Assembly (NCBI GenBank): GCA_016935715.1
Contig: JAFGQJ010000363.1
Span: forward strand, 1 to 16,594
DNA from: Spirochaetales bacterium
GTDB taxonomy: Bacteria > Spirochaetota > Spirochaetia > SZUA-6 > DRHE01
Direction of reading: 5' to 3'
Length of the DNA stretch: 16,594 nucleotides
In this document: positions 14,861-16,594 of the stretch, one piece after another
How the letters are laid out: each line of letters begins with the position of its first letter
Position numbering within the stretch: position 1 is the stretch's first letter
Notes under the pieces: model-generated
Told to the model about the DNA's origin: nothing
What the model saw: only the letters and a program-made list of their open reading frames with translations
Database searches by the model: none
Position numbers and translations under genes: made by a program

Positions 14861-15883
14861 TCAGCTGACCACGACCTGATTCCGCCCGCGCTGCTTGGCC
14901 TTGTACATGGCTCCGTCGGCGCGGCTGATCCAGCGGCCGGGCGACTCTCCCGGGGTGAACTGGGCGACCCCGATGGACACGGTGACGGTGAAGTTTTCAT
15001 CGCCGCAGGTGAAGCGGGTCTGCTGCATATCCGTGCGAAATCTCTCGGAGATGGTCTGGGCCGTGGCGGCATCCGTGTTGGAGAAGACCACGAAGAACTC
15101 CTCTCCCCCGTAGCGCCCGGCGTAGTCGTACTTGCGCAGGCTCCTGTTCAGCCTGGCGCCGATCTCCTGGATGACCAGGTCCCCGCACTGATGGCCGAAG
15201 TTGTCGTTGATGCGTTTGAAATGATCGATGTCGATCATGATCCCCGTGAGAGGCCAGTCCAGACGGCCGGTTCGCTCTATCTCGATCTCGATGCGCTTGA
15301 ACAGGGTCCGGCGGTTGAGCAGGCCGGAGAGGGTATCCAAAGAAGCCAGCTGCTCCAGCTGATGACAGCTCTCCTGCAGCTCCTCGTTGATGCGCCGCAC
15401 CTTCTGATACTCCTGCCGCAGCTGCAAGTTCTCCGCTACGAGGGTCGAAAGGTTCTTCCCCTCGGAGTGCGCATCCTCCTCGATCGCCCCGAAGACCTTG
15501 GTCTGGTCCCTCAGACGGATGACCGCAGCCTTGAGCCGGGCCTGCAGCTCCAGTGCCGTGATCGGTTTGCTGATGAAGTCGTCCGCGCCCAGCTCCAGCA
15601 GCTCGTCCAGGTCGTTCTTGTGATTGAACCCGGAGATCATGACGATCTGTATCGGTTTGAGCCTGTACTCCCGGCGGATCTGCCTGCAGACCTCGTAGCC
15701 GTCCATCCCGGGCATCACCACATCCAGGATCACGATCTGGATGTCGTTGTCGGCGACCACCTCCAGCGCTTCCTCCCCGGAGGCGGCTTTATACAGGTTG
15801 TAACGGGTATCTTCCTTCAGGATCTCGACCATCAGGTCCAGATGCTCTTCGTTGTCGTCGACAATTAGAAGATTGGTGGGCAC
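14861..15883 (-). CDS. response-regulator diguanylate cyclase (REC-GGDEF)
   Basis: A 340-residue cytosolic protein. The receiver domain (~3-120) has D9/D10, phosphoacceptor D54 and K106. A coiled-coil linker (~143-180, VAENLQLRQEYQKVRRINEEL) leads to a GGDEF domain (~180-340) with an intact active-site motif RYGGEEF at 257-263. An inhibitory I-site RKYD at 250-253 lies the expected five residues upstream. Phosphorylation should promote dimerisation and conversion of two GTP to cyclic di-GMP, with product feedback. The GTG at 15883 is preferred: GGGAG at 15894-15890 lies six bases upstream, and the protein then starts like typical receivers. The alternative ATG at 15913 falls within the probable -10 element. 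The cognate kinase is not adjacent. Confidence 0.93.
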   Translation of the reverse strand: MPTNLLIVDDNEEHLDLMVEILKEDTRYNLYKAASGEEALEVVADNDIQIVILDVVMPGMDGYEVCRQIRREYRLKPIQIVMISGFNHKNDLDELLELGADDFISKPITALELQARLKAAVIRLRDQTKVFGAIEEDAHSEGKNLSTLVAENLQLRQEYQKVRRINEELQESCHQLEQLASLDTLSGLLNRRTLFKRIEIEIERTGRLDWPLTGIMIDIDHFKRINDNFGHQCGDLVIQEIGARLNRSLRKYDYAGRYGGEEFFVVFSNTDAATAQTISERFRTDMQQTRFTCGDENFTVTVSIGVAQFTPGESPGRWISRADGAMYKAKQRGRNQVVVS

Positions 15884-15889
15884 GCGATA

Positions 15890-15894
15890 CTCCC
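15890..15894 (-). promoter_or_regulatory. ribosome binding site deciding a GTG start
   Basis: On the minus strand GGGAG is followed by six bases and then GTG. It is a much better site than anything before the upstream in-frame ATG at 15913, which supports the shorter cyclase. Confidence 0.6.
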
Positions 15895-15911
15895 GTTGCA
15901 AACGTTGCCCC

Positions 15912-15941
15912 ATAGTAGCCGAAATCCGCGGGACCGGTCAA
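15912..15941 (-). promoter_or_regulatory. candidate sigma-70-type promoter for the diguanylate cyclase gene
   Basis: On the minus strand TTGACC (15941-15936, 5 of 6 bases) is followed after 18 bases by TACTAT (15917-15912, 4 of 6). Transcription would begin near 15905, giving a leader of about 22 bases with the GGGAG site before the GTG. The -35 lies just past the stop codon of the DUF445 gene, so the cyclase can probably be expressed separately from it. Confidence 0.5.
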
Positions 15942-15943
15942 TC

Positions 15944-16594
15944 TCAGGTGAGAAGGCGCAGGAGGAGCTGGGAGAAACCGATGAGGGCTCCGAGTATCCC
16001 TCCGAAGATATTGATCCAGCGCAGGTGCTTTTTTATGACCATGAGAAGCAGGTTTTCTACCTGGGCCACGTCCAGCCCGTTGATCTTGTCGACCACCATG
16101 CTGCGCACGTCGAAGCTTTCGATGATTGCCGGAAGGCGGGCGTCGACGATCCGGATCAACTGGCCGGACAGGTAACTCGCTGCTCGATCCTGCAGGGCCG
16201 GTTCCAGGTGCAGCAGCTCGGCAATGCTGTCACGGCGATGCTCCTCGATGAAGCTGCGGGAGAATGAAACCACCTCCGCGGCGATGGCCTGGGAGGCCTC
16301 CTTCCTGGAAAGGAAAGTCAGCACCTTGTTGGAAAGGTAATCGTTGGCCTCCCCCTCCGGGATGCGCAGGTACCGGGTGAGGATTTCCCCGAGGCTGCGC
16401 TGCCTCAGCGTGCTCAACACGCGATTGATTCCCGCTGCCATTGCATCCCGGGTTTTCTGCTCCCCGATCCGCAGCAGCAGACGCTCGACCAGCTGCGCGG
16501 CGAATCCCGGACGTATCCGGCCGAACAGCTCGGCGGCGGGTTTTCTCCGCCACCCGGAGAACATCCGCTGCAGGATGCCTTTTATCTGTTCCAG
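15944..16594 (-). CDS. DUF445 family membrane protein, C-terminal part (5' end beyond window)
   Basis: The frame is open to the window edge, so only the last 216 residues are present. The ATG at 16564 is probably internal, because the residues before it (EQIKGILQR) continue the same helical pattern. The visible part has repeated amphipathic helices (for example AAEVVSFSRSFIEEH and QLIRIVDARLPAIIESFDV) and ends in the DUF445 hallmark: a GLDVAQVENLLLMV segment, then a basic turn and a final transmembrane helix IFGGILGALIGFSQLLLRLL. Family members are bacterial membrane-anchored proteins of unknown function, often about 400 residues with another hydrophobic segment near the N-terminus. The stop codon is about 60 bases before the cyclase start, with a promoter in between. 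Confidence 0.85.
   Translation of the reverse strand: MEQIKGILQRMFSGWRRKPAAELFGRIRPGFAAQLVERLLLRIGEQKTRDAMAAGINRVLSTLRQRSLGEILTRYLRIPEGEANDYLSNKVLTFLSRKEASQAIAAEVVSFSRSFIEEHRRDSIAELLHLEPALQDRAASYLSGQLIRIVDARLPAIIESFDVRSMVVDKINGLDVAQVENLLLMVIKKHLRWINIFGGILGALIGFSQLLLRLLT

Noticed and set aside
15880..15910. Short direct repeat GTTGC-AAAC-GTTGC near the cyclase start as an operator
   Set aside because: Two five-base units are too short to separate from chance, and no second copy was found.
15884..15913. ATG start ten codons upstream for the diguanylate cyclase
   Set aside because: It overlaps the probable -10 element and lacks a ribosome site, whereas the GTG at 15883 has GGGAG at ideal spacing.

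Overview
The window is a gene-dense stretch of GC-rich bacterial chromosome (about 60% GC by eye). It holds fourteen protein genes, two of them cut by the window edges. I saw no RNA genes, insertion sequences, CRISPR arrays or phage genes. The gene set (MurG, CvpA, a RadC-domain DinG helicase, chemotaxis receptor, REC-GGDEF protein) fits a free-living Gram-negative-type bacterium. A spirochaete is my best guess from the general feel of the neighbourhood, but nothing here proves it.

Layout. (1) 1-3428, minus strand: a degenerate ketopantoate-reductase-like protein, translationally coupled (GTGA overlap) to a DinG/XPD-type Fe-S helicase with an N-terminal RadC-type JAMM domain. The helicase C-terminus lies beyond base 1. 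(2) 3538-7221, plus strand: a tight run of four genes. These are a DapF-fold protein that has lost both catalytic cysteines, an LL-diaminopimelate-aminotransferase-like PLP enzyme, a small J-domain protein, and a WecA/MraY-family polyprenyl-phosphate sugar-1-phosphate transferase. (3) 14020-7192, minus strand: a six-gene operon, murG, cvpA, a DNA polymerase III delta-prime-like clamp-loader subunit, a soluble PAS histidine kinase, an NtrC-type sigma-54 activator and a methyl-accepting chemotaxis protein. The last three junctions are all 4-base ATGA overlaps. (4) 14074-14856, plus strand: a single secreted protein of unknown function, divergent from murG. (5) 16594-14861, minus strand: the C-terminal half of a DUF445 membrane protein, then a response-regulator diguanylate cyclase with its own good sigma-70-like promoter.

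How the genes may work together. MurG and the WecA-like transferase both act on undecaprenyl-linked intermediates of cell-envelope synthesis. The aminotransferase and the dead DapF-like protein point to a diaminopimelate-derived origin for that operon. The kinase, sigma-54 activator and chemoreceptor form a translationally coupled sensory block hitched to housekeeping wall and replication genes. The most unusual items are the DapF-fold pseudoenzyme coupled to an apparently intact DapL-like enzyme, the JAMM-DinG fusion, and an extra segment of about 100 residues in the delta-prime-like protein.
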